The notes: generated from the sequence alone by a model not told the origin. A stretch of 64,000 nt of DNA from Candidatus Binataceae bacterium (GCA_035294265.1 DATGLK010000028.1:1-64000), one strand, 5' to 3'. Counted from the first letter of the stretch, positions 25,444 to 35,033 are shown. Made by a program: numbers and translations.

Positions 25444-27867
25444 CTAAAACGACGGCAAGGGGATGGTCAAGGCATCGTATACGGTAATACGAGGCCCGTA
25501 TGCGGACTGAAAGACCCCAATCCCGGTGGGAGGTCGAATCAAATTGGTCCGGTCGAAAATGTTGAGCAAAATGATGCGGTCGTTGATCTTGCCCAGAATG
25601 GGCACCCACAGATCACGCGCCGCGCTGAGATCGACCTGCCACACGTCGGGCAGGCCGTTGGTATTGGCGAATCCCCCGCGCAAGCCGCTTGAATAGAGTG
25701 TATCCACCGTGAACAGGTACTGGCGCCAACGATACGCCGCACCTCCCGACGTTCCCACCAATGGCGTGTGATCCAAGATAAAGTAATGGCTGTTCATGTA
25801 TGCCAACTCGGCTGGCGTGAAATTGAACTGACCAGTGGCCACGCCTTCGTCTTCTTCGCGCGCGATGTATACGCTCACCCGCAATGCCAGCGTGGCGAGA
25901 TTGTAGGAGGCTGAATTTTCCACGCCCCAGCCGTAGCCGTGGCGATAGTTGAAGGGCGCGTCGATCGGCACGAAGCCGAAATTCCCTTCATCAAGATAAT
26001 CATGATCCAGACGGAAATAGTTGTCCTGCGTCACCGTCAGCGTGTTGCTGAGCCGCCGAATCAGGCCGACATCCCAGTAATAATCCCGCTCCGGCTTGGG
26101 AAAGGTCGCACCGGGCGAGCCGACAGCGGCAGTAGTACCGGCAAAAGTTTGATAGGTCTCGGGCGCGATACCTTGGAAGTTGGGCACCTGGAAATAGCGG
26201 GCGAACCCGGCGTGCAGGGTCGTGGCGGGGCGTGCCTTGTAGGTAAAATTAATCCTGGGACTGAATTGCGTGCCGTTGGCGAAACCGCTGACTCCGTCCC
26301 AGCGCAAGCCGTAGCTGGCGCTGAGCTTTTCGGTCAACCGCCAGGTATCCTGGACGAACACTCCGTAGAGCAGATTGATCTTGTTCAGGTTGCTGGTAAA
26401 GCCTAGTGGATAAGACGAGGTCTGCACGCCGTTGGGGGCCGGAAAAGCCAGGGAGAAATCGTCGCTTTCTACGCCGTACTCGCCCATATAAAAGCCCGCC
26501 GCCAAGGCGTGCCCTTGCCATGCGTCGTAAAACAGTTCCCCTTCAAGACTGTTGCTCAAGGCGCTGTTAAATACGCGCGAAGAGACTCCTTCGTAAATTA
26601 GATCGCCCACAGGATCCGGATAAAAGCGCTGCGCGTTGTAGTGCGCCGAGTAGGCAAGCTGATAGCTAATTCCGTTGCCCACTTGGATCAGGCCATTTGC
26701 GGCCAAAACCGCGAAATAATCCTGCTGGTCGAGCCCGGAGTCGATCGCGGTCGATGGGTACGTGTCCGGGTTGACGCCGTTGAGCATATATAGCGGCGGC
26801 TCGTTGGGTCGATTGGGAAATTGCGAGCTAAAAATTGTGCTACCCGCGAGCAGGCTAAAGCGGGTCAATGGGCTGGCGTCGTAAGTGAGATAGGCGAACC
26901 CTTGGCCCTGATCGCTAAGATCGTGAATCGGATCAGGCCCGGGAGTGGCTGAGCTGAAGCCAAGGTTGTCGTGCTGATAGAGTCCGGTCAAAAAATAGCT
27001 GAACTTTCCCCGGCATCCGGCCACTTCGAAGCTTGGCGAGGCCGTGTCGCGCTGACCCCCCATGACACTGAAATGATTTCCTGAACCCGAGTCGCAACCG
27101 CTTTTGGTTTGGACCTCAATCACCCCCGCGGTTCGAAAGCCATAACGCGGTGGTAGGACGCCATCAGCCAGGCTGACGCGATTGACGAAAAAAGCGTTGA
27201 GCAACTGCACGAAGGTGGGATCGCTGTTGACATCCAGCGGGAGCATGACGCCATTTATCTGATACTGAATGCCCATGTGTTCGCCACGGATGTGGATTTC
27301 CTGGTTCTGATCCAGCGCGACTCCCGGCATTTGCAGCAGCACGCCGTTAAACGGGGTATATTCTCCAGCCGGCAGGTTTTGAATGTCCTTGGCCGTCAGG
27401 GTGTATTTGCTCGTCCCGGTTGCGGTTAGGCCGTTTTGCGCGGCCAACAACTTTTCGCTGATCGGCACAGTCAGGGTTCGCCGCGCCTCCATCACCAACT
27501 CAATAGGTGCCGGAGCCGGGATCATCACATCCATGCGGGCGGCGCGAAAGCCCGATTGCTTTGCACTGAGAGTGTAATCTCCCGGCTGCTTGAGCGCGAA
27601 GTGAAAACGACCTTTGGCGTCCGAAGCCGCTATCAAGCGGTGGTGAGTTTGATTTCGTAGTTCGAGCCGCACTCCCGCTAGTGGCCGACCCAGGGCGTCT
27701 TTCACCACTCCCGAAAACTGGAATTCGCCAGCGCAAACCTGGATGCATGTGAGCACCTGCAACAAAAGCGAAGCCATAAGCACCAAGGTGGCGAAAATGT
27801 GTGTCGAGATTAGCCGCGCAGCAGGCGCGGTAATACCTCTGGCAACTCGCGATCGCGCGAAGGCCAT
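25444..27867 (-). CDS. TonB-dependent outer-membrane receptor with carboxypeptidase-regulatory-like N-terminal domain
   Basis: 807 residues. Signal peptide, then a CarboxypepD_reg-like module (FSGVVKDALGRPLAGVRLEL ... GRFHFALKQPGDYTLSAKQSG), then a plug-like region (YTPFNGVLLQMPGVALDQNQE, IHIRGEHMGIQYQINGVMLP) and a long barrel with alternating aromatic strands. It should bind a ligand at the outer membrane and import it with TonB energy. ATG 27867 is chosen because GGAGG lies nine bases upstream and a signal peptide follows; the frame is open 38 codons further. A small His-rich protein gene lies upstream on the same strand, which hints at metal as ligand. The C-terminus ends LTIPLPSF with a terminal Phe, as usual for barrels. 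Confidence 0.88.
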   Translation of the reverse strand: MAFARSRVARGITAPAARLISTHIFATLVLMASLLLQVLTCIQVCAGEFQFSGVVKDALGRPLAGVRLELRNQTHHRLIAASDAKGRFHFALKQPGDYTLSAKQSGFRAARMDVMIPAPAPIELVMEARRTLTVPISEKLLAAQNGLTATGTSKYTLTAKDIQNLPAGEYTPFNGVLLQMPGVALDQNQEIHIRGEHMGIQYQINGVMLPLDVNSDPTFVQLLNAFFVNRVSLADGVLPPRYGFRTAGVIEVQTKSGCDSGSGNHFSVMGGQRDTASPSFEVAGCRGKFSYFLTGLYQHDNLGFSSATPGPDPIHDLSDQGQGFAYLTYDASPLTRFSLLAGSTIFSSQFPNRPNEPPLYMLNGVNPDTYPSTAIDSGLDQQDYFAVLAANGLIQVGNGISYQLAYSAHYNAQRFYPDPVGDLIYEGVSSRVFNSALSNSLEGELFYDAWQGHALAAGFYMGEYGVESDDFSLAFPAPNGVQTSSYPLGFTSNLNKINLLYGVFVQDTWRLTEKLSASYGLRWDGVSGFANGTQFSPRINFTYKARPATTLHAGFARYFQVPNFQGIAPETYQTFAGTTAAVGSPGATFPKPERDYYWDVGLIRRLSNTLTVTQDNYFRLDHDYLDEGNFGFVPIDAPFNYRHGYGWGVENSASYNLATLALRVSVYIAREEDEGVATGQFNFTPAELAYMNSHYFILDHTPLVGTSGGAAYRWRQYLFTVDTLYSSGLRGGFANTNGLPDVWQVDLSAARDLWVPILGKINDRIILLNIFDRTNLIRPPTGIGVFQSAYGPRITVYDALTIPLPSF

Positions 27868-28044
27868 CTGATCCTCCAAACCAAGCTCGGGGGCGACCTG
27901 GGGCGCATTAAGGCAATTGCGCGCCGCTGACAGTTCAGGGCTGAACGCTGGGCAAAACACCGCGCCCGCTTGGTCAGCCAAGGCCGCAAGCCACTTACCG
28001 GCGCGATTGCGTCGCGCGCGGTAGTTAAAACCAAGATTTTCGGA

Positions 28045-28452
28045 CTAAACGGTCGGAGGTGGTGGGCGAGCCCATTGGCTGCGGCTTAACGAAAGCGCCG
28101 GGCCCACAGACTCATGAGAAGGCTCGACAATCCATTGCGATGCGAGAACCAAGATTGGAATGCCGGGTACGGGAGCGGCGGCAGGCGCGAAATGCCAGTG
28201 GCCGCCTTCCCGATGCGAACTTGAGTGCTCACCGCCGGCTAACGGGCGATCGACACTGTGGATGGCATTATGGCGGCGGGCACCGCTGGAAGGCTGTGCC
28301 AGATGCAGATGGGGCTGTTGGTCACCGTGATGGTGATGGTAGAAGAACAGTCCTTCGGCCGGTCTGGCCCGAGCGTAGAAGAATAGCTTGGCGTCGCCGC
28401 GCGAGTGACTGAAAACCGGACGCCAGTGTCGGATACGCGATCGATGCCTCAT
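28045..28452 (-). CDS. Histidine-rich small protein upstream of the TonB receptor
   Basis: 135 residues, 16 or more of them His, in clusters such as FFYHHHHGDQQPHLHL and GEHSSSHREGGHWHF. The C-terminus ends SQWARPPPP, recalling the Arg-Pro-Pro end of small periplasmic metal-site proteins. No clear signal peptide. A GAGGA lies about ten bases before the ATG. The gene ends 177 bp before the TonB receptor start on the same strand, so the two may be cotranscribed. The composition suggests binding of Zn, Cu, Ni or Co, but this is inference. The opposite strand also has an open frame, so coding status is not certain. Confidence 0.45.
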   Translation of the reverse strand: MRHRSRIRHWRPVFSHSRGDAKLFFYARARPAEGLFFYHHHHGDQQPHLHLAQPSSGARRHNAIHSVDRPLAGGEHSSSHREGGHWHFAPAAAPVPGIPILVLASQWIVEPSHESVGPALSLSRSQWARPPPPTV

Positions 28453-28981
28453 CGCGCCAGATCCTCGTTAGCGGACAGCAGCCGACGGGGGAACTGATTC
28501 ACCGGGTGCGCCTGAGCACGAGGCGAGGCAAAGACGGACTTTGCGGGTAACGCGACTCGGAGGGAATTTATCTTACGCCGACAAGCCATCCGCCGAGATC
28601 CCAACATTGCGGAACTCCAGGCGTCCTACGGCAGATCAGGTGCTGCCGCCATCGGGTACGCGGGTGGCTTTTAGAGTAGCTATCAGATATCAGACGCTTA
28701 GTAGCACGTCAACCGCTAAATATCCAATAATAGCGAGTCGGACGCTTCCGTAGCGGGAAGGCGACTGGCAAGTTTGAAGTTTCGAAATCAACTTATTTTA
28801 CGCGGAGCGCTTGGGGATCGCAGAAACCGCTACCGGCTTGGTGGGGTAGGCCGCCGTGCCCGCCAATCGTTAGCGCGGGCACCGGCTGCCCACCCCGCTC
28901 AGGCTCGCGGGCGTTAGCCTTGCACGCATCAAGATGACGAGTCAGCAGCTTCGTTTGTTAACGAGATTCGCGAGACAGCAA
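28453..28981. other. Gene-free stretch downstream of selD
   Basis: About 530 bp. No credible protein and no tRNA-Sec signature was found although selD and selB follow. The stretch 28670-28800 is A+T-richer. The main feature is the large hairpin at 28843-28896, listed separately. Confidence 0.4.
28843..28896 (-). repeat. Large imperfect hairpin 3' of selD
   Basis: TGCCCGC (28857-28863) pairs with GCGGGCA (28875-28881). Outside this, GGGGT, GGC and GCCG on the left match ACCCC, GCC and CGGC on the right with two mismatches and one bulge. It lies 86-139 bp downstream of selD on the selD strand. No T-run follows, so it may be an RNA-end structure or a member of a dispersed palindromic family. 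Confidence 0.5.
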
Positions 28982-30043
28982 CTAGCGCAGTTCGATCGCG
29001 AAGGCGCGCTTTTCAATGACCCGGCCGACGATCGCGGCCTCCAGGCAACCGCCGCGCTGCAAAGCCGCCAGCAGGTCGGCAGCATGAGCCTCGGGCAGCG
29101 CAATCAGCAATCCGCCCGAAGTTTGTGGATCGAAGGTCAGGGTAGCCAGGTTTTCTACCACCTCATCGCCAATGGCAACCCGTGGCGCGAAGTAGTCGCG
29201 GTTGCGCAGCGCGCCGCCGGGCAACATCTTTTCCTCGCAAGCCTCCAGCGCACCGGGCAGTAGCGGCAAGTCGAACTCCTCGAACACCAGCGTTACCCCG
29301 CTGCTCTCGGCCATCCCTATCGCATGGCCCATCAGGCCAAAGCCTGTAATATCGGTGCTGGCGTGGACCGGAAACTGGAGCATCGCCTGCGCCGCCGCGC
29401 GATTGAGCTGCGCCATCGTGCGCACCGCGGGCTGATAGAACTCCTCACGCAGGCGGTCGCGCTTGAGCGCGGTCATCAGCACGCCGGTACCCAGCGGCTT
29501 AGTTAGCAGCAAGGCGTCGCCGGGCTGCGCGCCAACGTTGCGAATGATGCGGCGCGGGTCGATCGTGCCGGAGACGGCCAAGCCATACTTGACCTCTTCG
29601 TCCGCCACGCTATGGCCGCCCACGATCACGGCTCCGGCCTCTTCGACCTTGGCCGCGCCGCCGCGCAAAATCTCGGTCAGCATCTCGGCCGGCAATCCGC
29701 TTTGCGGCCAGCAGACGATGTTGAGCGCAGTGCGAGGCACTCCGCCCATCGCGTAGATATCGGACAGAGCATTGGCCGCCGCGATCTGGCCGTAAGTGAA
29801 GGGATCATCCACCACCGGGGTGAAAAAATCCACCGTGTTGACCAGCGCCAAGTCGGGGGTAAGTCGATAGACCCCAGCGTCGTCGCCGGTAGCGATGCCG
29901 ACCAGCAAATCGGGATGGCCCTTGAGCTTAAGCGGGCCGAGGATTTCGTGCAGGTCCGCCGGACCGAGTTTTCCGGCTCAACCCGCGGCCCGGCAGCGCG
30001 CGGTCAAGCGATGCTGCGGGTCCACGCCCTTCTGCTCCGTCAC
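28982..30043 (-). CDS. selD: Selenide, water dikinase (selenophosphate synthetase) containing selenocysteine
   Basis: SelD makes selenophosphate from selenide and ATP. The frame contains one TGA at 29978-29980; read as Sec it gives ...AAG-U-AGKLGPADL, which matches the catalytic G-(C/U)-x-x-K motif of SelD, with Sec at residue 22 and Lys at 25. Everything after it is standard SelD: GIATGDDAGVYRL, NTVDFFTPVVDDP, AAANALSDIYAMGG, GGHSVADEEVKYGLAVSG, TDITGFGLMGHA, FDPQTSGGLL. With start GTG 30043 (GAGGG eight bases upstream) the protein has 353 residues, the family's usual length; stopping at the TGA would remove the active site. A GTG at 30058 overlapping the selB stop is an alternative start. 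Gene callers will usually truncate it to 28982-29908. Confidence 0.92.
29958..29980 (-). promoter_or_regulatory. Sec codon (TGA) and possible SECIS hairpin in selD
   Basis: TGA at 29978-29980 lies at the SelD catalytic position. Directly after it, GCCGGA (29977-29972) can pair with TCCGGC (29963-29958) around an 8-nt loop. An alternative hairpin GGTCC-GGC-GGACC puts its loop 18-20 nt after the TGA. Bacterial SECIS elements are hairpins just 3' of the UGA read by SelB, whose gene is adjacent. Which fold is used cannot be told by eye. Confidence 0.6.
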
Positions 30044-30054
30044 CAACGCTTCCC

Positions 30055-31986
30055 TCACTTTTGGATGCTCGCTTGGGGCTGGCGCAGCCGGCGTTCATCT
30101 CCTACCCGCACGGTCAGCCCGGAGCGATCAAAATATTCTAGCAGTGTAATCGCGAATTTACGCGATACCCCAACCAAGTCCCGAAACGCGCCGGCCGCGA
30201 TCCCGGATTGGCGCCCCAGCACCTGGAGCAGCTTTTGCCGGGCCTGCTCAAGCTGGGTACTCTCGATATAGTGTTCCGGCGACAGGCGCACGATACGCCC
30301 CTGCCGCTCCAGCGCCGTCAGCAGCGGGCGCATCCGCTGATCGGTCAGGCCCGTGTAGTGGCTGAGTTGGCGAATTTCGGGCGGCTGCAATCCTGCATCC
30401 TTGAGCACCGTGCCGATGCGGTCGGCCAGTTGTGCATCCTCGCCCGCCAGCCGGATTTGATGGCTCTTGAGTCGCAGCGCACTATCGTCGCGCACCAGCT
30501 CGCTTTCAGTACCGAGTTTATCGATCACGGTGCGGAACACCCGCGCCGAGATATCAAAAGGTAGCTGGGCGCGCAGCAGCTCCATCTCCAGTCCCGGCGA
30601 GAGCGGATTGGCCTGATGATGTTCACGAACCGCCGCCAGGCTCAGGCGTTTCAATTCCTTCCATTTCTCGCTGGTGGTATAGACTTCCTCCTCGCCCAGG
30701 GTCAGGCGAATCAGGCGCGGATCGGTCAGCGCTGGGGCCAATTCGTCGGGCCTGCGATTGAGCAGGATGCCTACGCGATGGGCCGCCGTCGCGAAGCTGT
30801 CCTGGAGATTCAAAAATGCCTCCAGCGCGGCCGCGTCCGGTGGTCCTTCCAGCAATTGCAGGCGCTGGCGATAGAGCTCGCGCGGGCGGCGCGTGCGCCG
30901 GCCTAGCGGATTGAGCACGACCCCGCCACCCAGGGTGCGCTGGCTGGTTTCATCGCGAATCACGAAGCGATCACCGGCCAACGCGACCACCGGGGTTTGC
31001 AGCACCAGTTGGGCCAAGCCACTGGACTTGATCGCGATTTCTTCCTCGGCTTCCAACACGATAACCCGGCCCAGAGCCTGGGCAGTGGCAATAAACAGCC
31101 TGATGTGTGTGTTGTTGGCTAGCGCCCGCTTAGCCGCAGGCCGCACCTCCAGCCGCACGTCGAGCCGATCGCTCTGCACGTCCAACCGTTCGTCGGCCAG
31201 CACCGCACCGCGGCTGATCTCTAGCTTCTCGGGCGCGACCAGATTGAGCGCCACTCGCTGGCCGGGTTGACCCTCTTCCACCGGCTGTGAATGGACCTGG
31301 ATTGAGCGCACTCGCACCTCGCCCCCGCCGGGCAAAAGGCGCAGCTTTTGTCCGTTGTGAACCGAGCCTCCCAAAGCCGTGCCGGTTACGATGGTGCCAT
31401 GCCCTTTCATTACGAAGGCGCGATCGACCGGGAGGCGGAACAGACCAGTGGCACGGCGCGCCTGGAAGTCGGCGAGTTGGCGCGCGATCTCTTGGCGAAG
31501 ATCCTCGATACCCTGTCCGCTGATCGCCGACACCGCGATGACCGGCGCCTCGGCCAGCACGGTACTTTCGGCCAAGATGCGAATCTCTTCTTCGACCTCG
31601 CCTAAGCGGGCAGCAGGTACCAGGTCAGCCTTTGTAATGACGAAGATGCCGCGCCGCACACCGAGCAGATGGAGTAAGTCGAAATGCTCTTCGCTTTGCG
31701 GCATCACTCCGTCGTCGGCTGCCACCACGAACAGCGCCAGATCGATGCCATGGGCACCTGCAAGCATGTTATGGATAAAGCGCTCGTGCCCCGGCACATC
31801 AATGATTCCCACTCGCATCCCGCTGGGCAGACTCAGATAAGCGAAGCCCAGGTCGATCGAAATGCCGCGTTCTTTTTCTTCCTTGAGGCGATCGGTGTCC
31901 TGGCCGGTGAGGGCCTTGATGAGCGCAGTCTTGCCGTGATCGATATGGCCGGCGGTGCCGATAATGACCTGGGTAACCGCTATCAT
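30055..31986 (-). CDS. selB: Selenocysteine-specific translation elongation factor SelB
   Basis: 643 residues. N-terminal EF-Tu-like GTPase with GHIDHGKT (residues 13-20), [22 protein letters not shown] and TKADL, then translation-factor beta-barrels ([38 protein letters not shown]), and a C-terminal 250 residues of winged-helix repeats ([40 protein letters not shown]) that bind the SECIS hairpin. SelB delivers Sec-tRNA to UGA codons. It ends 12-15 bp before the selD start region, and a GTG start for selD could overlap its stop (GTGA), so selB-selD form an operon. selA and selC are not seen in this window. Confidence 0.95.
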   Translation of the reverse strand: MIAVTQVIIGTAGHIDHGKTALIKALTGQDTDRLKEEKERGISIDLGFAYLSLPSGMRVGIIDVPGHERFIHNMLAGAHGIDLALFVVAADDGVMPQSEEHFDLLHLLGVRRGIFVITKADLVPAARLGEVEEEIRILAESTVLAEAPVIAVSAISGQGIEDLRQEIARQLADFQARRATGLFRLPVDRAFVMKGHGTIVTGTALGGSVHNGQKLRLLPGGGEVRVRSIQVHSQPVEEGQPGQRVALNLVAPEKLEISRGAVLADERLDVQSDRLDVRLEVRPAAKRALANNTHIRLFIATAQALGRVIVLEAEEEIAIKSSGLAQLVLQTPVVALAGDRFVIRDETSQRTLGGGVVLNPLGRRTRRPRELYRQRLQLLEGPPDAAALEAFLNLQDSFATAAHRVGILLNRRPDELAPALTDPRLIRLTLGEEEVYTTSEKWKELKRLSLAAVREHHQANPLSPGLEMELLRAQLPFDISARVFRTVIDKLGTESELVRDDSALRLKSHQIRLAGEDAQLADRIGTVLKDAGLQPPEIRQLSHYTGLTDQRMRPLLTALERQGRIVRLSPEHYIESTQLEQARQKLLQVLGRQSGIAAGAFRDLVGVSRKFAITLLEYFDRSGLTVRVGDERRLRQPQASIQK

Positions 31987-32129
31987 AGCGCTCCAAGCTT
32001 ACACCGCCGGCGCCGTTCTCAACAGTTGGGCGGCGCGCTTGCCTGGGAGTTAATCTCGCTCCCACCCGGTCGCCTAGCACGGTCCTGTGGGCTACGATGC
32101 GCCCCAGTCCGCGGCTTTAGGAGGGTTCG

Positions 32130-32597
32130 ATGAACTTCAAGATATCCGTCCCGTGGTGCCTCTTGACCTCGCTCGGCTTACTATTAACGGGGTGCAGTTC
32201 GAACAGCTCGGCCCAATCTGTCTATAACAACGCCAGCCTCAAAGGCAGCTACGCGCTTTCCTTTGCGGTCGCGGTGGGCAGCAGCAATGGTTCGATCTCC
32301 TACACCGGCGGTAACGGGGTAATGGTGGCCGACGGCAACGGCAACTTGAGCGGCAGCGAGAGTTACACGGACACCGAGGGTGACGTCTGCTCCAATTTGG
32401 CTTTGAGCGGGACCTATACCATCAATCCCAACGGCACCGGCCTGGCGGTTTTCAAATACGGTACCAACAACAGCGACGCCAATTGCCAGGGCTCGCTCAC
32501 GCAGGCGCTGGTCATCGCGCAGGGGGGCGAATTAGTGAAGACCTCCAACCTCAACGCCAACGTGGCCCAGCTCTCGGGCGAGTGGACCCGCCAGTAG
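32130..32597 (+). CDS. Small secreted lipoprotein of unknown function
   Basis: 155 residues. Type II signal peptide with lipobox LLTGC at about residue 22, followed by Ser-rich SSNSSAQS. The mature part has glycine/asparagine-rich beta strands (GSYALSFAVAVGSSNGSISY, GNGVMVADGNGNLSGSE, LALSGTYTINPNGTG), a style common among acidobacterial and related surface lipoproteins, and two extra Cys residues that may form a disulfide. A TAGGAGGG precedes the ATG. It is divergent from selB. Function not recognised. Confidence 0.75.
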   Translation: MNFKISVPWCLLTSLGLLLTGCSSNSSAQSVYNNASLKGSYALSFAVAVGSSNGSISYTGGNGVMVADGNGNLSGSESYTDTEGDVCSNLALSGTYTINPNGTGLAVFKYGTNNSDANCQGSLTQALVIAQGGELVKTSNLNANVAQLSGEWTRQ

Positions 32598-32727
32598 CGC
32601 GCGGGCGCGCTCCAGGAGGCATGGCGCCAGCCGCGCCTCTGGAGCTTCCATTGGTAGTCGTTGATTAGCTATCTTTAACGTATTAGCGGATATCGCGCGC
32701 TTCTCGTCGCAATCCCGCGCAGTGAGC

Positions 32728-33132
32728 TCAGCCCATCACCTGGCAGCTATCGATCGCGACCTCATACATGACTCGCCGCTCGCCCGGAGCGCGATGGGGA
32801 TACCGCTCCTGGTTGAGATACTTCTTGGCCAGAATGTCGATATGTTGCTCGGCTGGGGGCCCGTCGGTGCGTCGAGTTACATGGCCGCGCAGTTGGACAT
32901 AACGGTAGGGGTTGGCTGGGTCCATCACTACCAACGCAACCTTGGGGTTGGAATCCAGGTTGCGTTCCTTGCGCCGGCCAACCGCGGTATTAATCCGCAG
33001 CGTGTCTGAACGGAAGTCAAACCACAGCGGAGTGGCTTGCGGCGAGCCGTCGGGCATCACCGTGGCCAACACCGCGAAGGCGACCTTATCAGTGAACAAA
33101 TCAAGGTATTTAGCGGGAATCTTGCTCGCCAT
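32728..33132 (-). CDS. PPOX-class F420/FMN-dependent oxidoreductase-like protein
   Basis: 134 residues. Split-barrel protein with AFAVLATVMPDGSPQATPLWFDF, LRINTAVGRRKERNLDSNPKVALVVMDPANPYRYVQLRGHV, the standard pattern of PPOX class F420-dependent enzymes, including the RKxxNL motif and the PxxYxxxRG strand. These reduce or bind small cyclic substrates using F420H2 or flavin. GGAGGGG precedes the ATG at 33132. No operon partner. Confidence 0.88.
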   Translation of the reverse strand: MASKIPAKYLDLFTDKVAFAVLATVMPDGSPQATPLWFDFRSDTLRINTAVGRRKERNLDSNPKVALVVMDPANPYRYVQLRGHVTRRTDGPPAEQHIDILAKKYLNQERYPHRAPGERRVMYEVAIDSCQVMG

Positions 33133-33355
33133 GACAGTGCCCCTCCTGGGCCGGGACGAGTTTCAATCAATCCATTATTGGGCCCTAATCGCAAGGGATG
33201 CCAGCGTCTGCTCTTGACCGTCGAGGGCTCGGCCTGACACTATTTTTTAACCGATGCGTAGGGCCAAAAATTGACTCCGGTCAGGGCATCGGTTATAGCC
33301 CTTGAGAACTGCGGAGCGCGGTCGTCGGGCGTGCATACTGGCTAAGGAGCGAAGC

Positions 33356-33901
33356 ATGGCGCTGTTTAATAAAGAGGCGGAGAAGAATCGACCTGCGGAC
33401 AATAACAAGTTCGCCGCGCCGGCTATCGCCAATCCGGTCCCGCCCATCAGTCCTCCTCTTGAAGCCCATCCTGCGCCGCGCACAGCGCCGGCTGCAGGCG
33501 TGGAGTCACGGGCCTACCTGGACCGTGGCGCTAAGATCAGCGGCAAGTTGTTCTTCGAGGGACCGGTAAGGATCGACGGCCAGGTAGACGGCGAGATAAG
33601 CGCCAATGATGAGGTCACGATCGGCGAAGGGGCGATTGTAACCGCCCAAATCAAGGCAGTGTCGGTAGTGGTCTCGGGCAAGATAAGCGGTGACATTACG
33701 GCCAACAAGCGGGTGGAGATTCGTCCCACGGCGCGGGTCTTTGGTAATTTGACCACGCCCCTGCTGGCGGTCCATGAGGGTGCGCTGTTCGAGGGACATT
33801 GCACGATGCGGGCGGAGAGCGCTCGCGAGGAACGCAAAGTCACCCCGATCGCCAAGGAGGAGCGCGTGGCGCAGGCCGCGGGCGGTCAAAAGCAGGCCTA
33901 G
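33356..33901 (+). CDS. Bactofilin (polymer-forming cytoskeletal protein)
   Basis: 181 residues. A Pro/Ala-rich N-terminal arm of about 60 residues is followed by the right-handed beta-helix core (ISGKLFFEGPVRIDGQVDGE, GEGAIVTAQIKAVSVVVSGKISGDI, RVEIRPTARVFGNLTTPLLAVHEGALFEGHC), then a charged tail. Bactofilins polymerise without nucleotides and help cell shape or chromosome-segregation machinery. AAGGAG before ATG 33356 decides the start. The position just before the ATP synthase genes matches the order seen in several delta-proteobacteria-related genomes. Confidence 0.9.
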   Translation: MALFNKEAEKNRPADNNKFAAPAIANPVPPISPPLEAHPAPRTAPAAGVESRAYLDRGAKISGKLFFEGPVRIDGQVDGEISANDEVTIGEGAIVTAQIKAVSVVVSGKISGDITANKRVEIRPTARVFGNLTTPLLAVHEGALFEGHCTMRAESAREERKVTPIAKEERVAQAAGGQKQA

Positions 33902-33982
33902 CACCTAGACCTTGTCCCGTTCCAGCCCGGTTCGCTTACAGATGAAAGCCACTCAGACGTCCCGCACGGGAGACGCCTAATT

Positions 33983-34450
33983 ATGCTCAGCTTACCACCA
34001 AATTGGGGGACCTTCGCGGTCCTGATTGTTTCTTTTCTGGTTTTCTGGTTTATTTTCAAACGTCTTTTGTTCGAGCCTTTCCTCCGCCTTCTGAGCGATC
34101 GCGAGCGCACGTTGAAAAGCTTGCAAGAGCGCACCGAGTTGCTGCTCAGAGAAGGACGCACTGCACGCCAGCGACGGGAGGAGGAATTGAGTGGAACCCG
34201 TCGGCAAGCGCTGTTGGAACGCGAGGAGCGGCGGCGGCAGGCCGAGGAACAGGCGGGTAAAGTGCTTGAGGAGGCGCGGGTGGCAGCCAAAGATTCATTG
34301 GAGCGGGTGCGCGCGCAAATCGAGCGCGAATTGCGCGCGGCCGAAGAACAATTGGGTACGCTGAGCGACAACTTGGCGGCGGAACTGGCGGAACAAGTGC
34401 TAGGCCGGCCCCTGCGCGGCCGCGGCCCCCAGGTCTATTCGGATAACTAA
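33983..34450 (+). CDS. atpX: F-type ATP synthase subunit b' (peripheral stalk)
   Basis: 155 residues. One N-terminal membrane helix (about residues 8-30, FAVLIVSFLVFWFIF) followed by a long charged coiled coil of heptads rich in Arg, Glu and Gln. This is the divergent b-type stalk chain; its partner b follows after 7 bp. It anchors the catalytic head to the membrane part. The b' versus b assignment is by gene order and by lack of a signal-like leader. Confidence 0.85.
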   Translation: MLSLPPNWGTFAVLIVSFLVFWFIFKRLLFEPFLRLLSDRERTLKSLQERTELLLREGRTARQRREEELSGTRRQALLEREERRRQAEEQAGKVLEEARVAAKDSLERVRAQIERELRAAEEQLGTLSDNLAAELAEQVLGRPLRGRGPQVYSDN

Positions 34451-34457
34451 AAGCGGA

Positions 34458-35033
34458 ATGAAACGACCGTCGATCGCAGCTCTTACTTTGGCGGCTTGGA
34501 TGCTGCCAGCTCTGGCGTGGGCCGCGCCAGCGACAGCCGAGGCGGGCGGCTCTTGGCTGGTGTGGCTACTCTACGTCATCAATTTTTCGATTTTCGTTTA
34601 TCTGGTCTCCCATTACGCAGCGCCTGCGGCACGCAATTTCTTCCACGAGCGGGCGAGTGCTATTCGGGGCAATCTCAATCGCTTGCAGAGCGATTTTCAG
34701 GCCGCTCAACTCGAGGAACAGCAGGCTCGTGCCGCGCTGGGCAAACTGGAAGCGGAAAAGGCGGCTTTGCAGAGTGCGATGCGCGCGGAGACCGAGCACG
34801 AGACCCGGCGGATCCAGGAGCAGGCTCGCGCCGCCGCCGAACGGATCAGGCGCGATGGTGAATTGACCGCGCAAGCCGCCGCCGAGCGAGCCAGGCGCGA
34901 GTTGAGCGCGCGCTTGGTGCGTGCCGCCATCGAAAGCGCGCGCCAGCTGGTCGCACGAGATTTCGGCCCGGCAGATCAATCCCGCCTGGTCCAGGAATTC
35001 ATGGACGTCGTACGCGATGGGGAACGCCAGTGA
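34458..35033 (+). CDS. atpF: F-type ATP synthase subunit b
   Basis: 191 residues. Unusually, it begins with a signal-peptide-like leader (MKRPSIAALTLAAWMLPALAWAAP) before the membrane helix WLVWLLYVINFSIFVYLVSHY and the coiled coil. Cleavable leaders on subunit b occur in some delta-proteobacterial ATP synthases. The C-terminus (VRAAIESARQLVARDF ... QSRLVQEFMDVV) is the delta-binding end. Its stop overlaps the atpH start by four bases (GTGA). Confidence 0.88.
   Translation: MKRPSIAALTLAAWMLPALAWAAPATAEAGGSWLVWLLYVINFSIFVYLVSHYAAPAARNFFHERASAIRGNLNRLQSDFQAAQLEEQQARAALGKLEAEKAALQSAMRAETEHETRRIQEQARAAAERIRRDGELTAQAAAERARRELSARLVRAAIESARQLVARDFGPADQSRLVQEFMDVVRDGERQ

Noticed and set aside
28059-28412. 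117-codon plus-strand frame opposite the His-rich protein
   Set aside because: Arg/Gly-rich shadow composition; the minus strand has better ribosome site and operon context.
28453-28981. tRNA-Sec (selC) near selD/selB
   Set aside because: No UCA anticodon arm, long acceptor-T stack or T-loop consensus could be found in this stretch.
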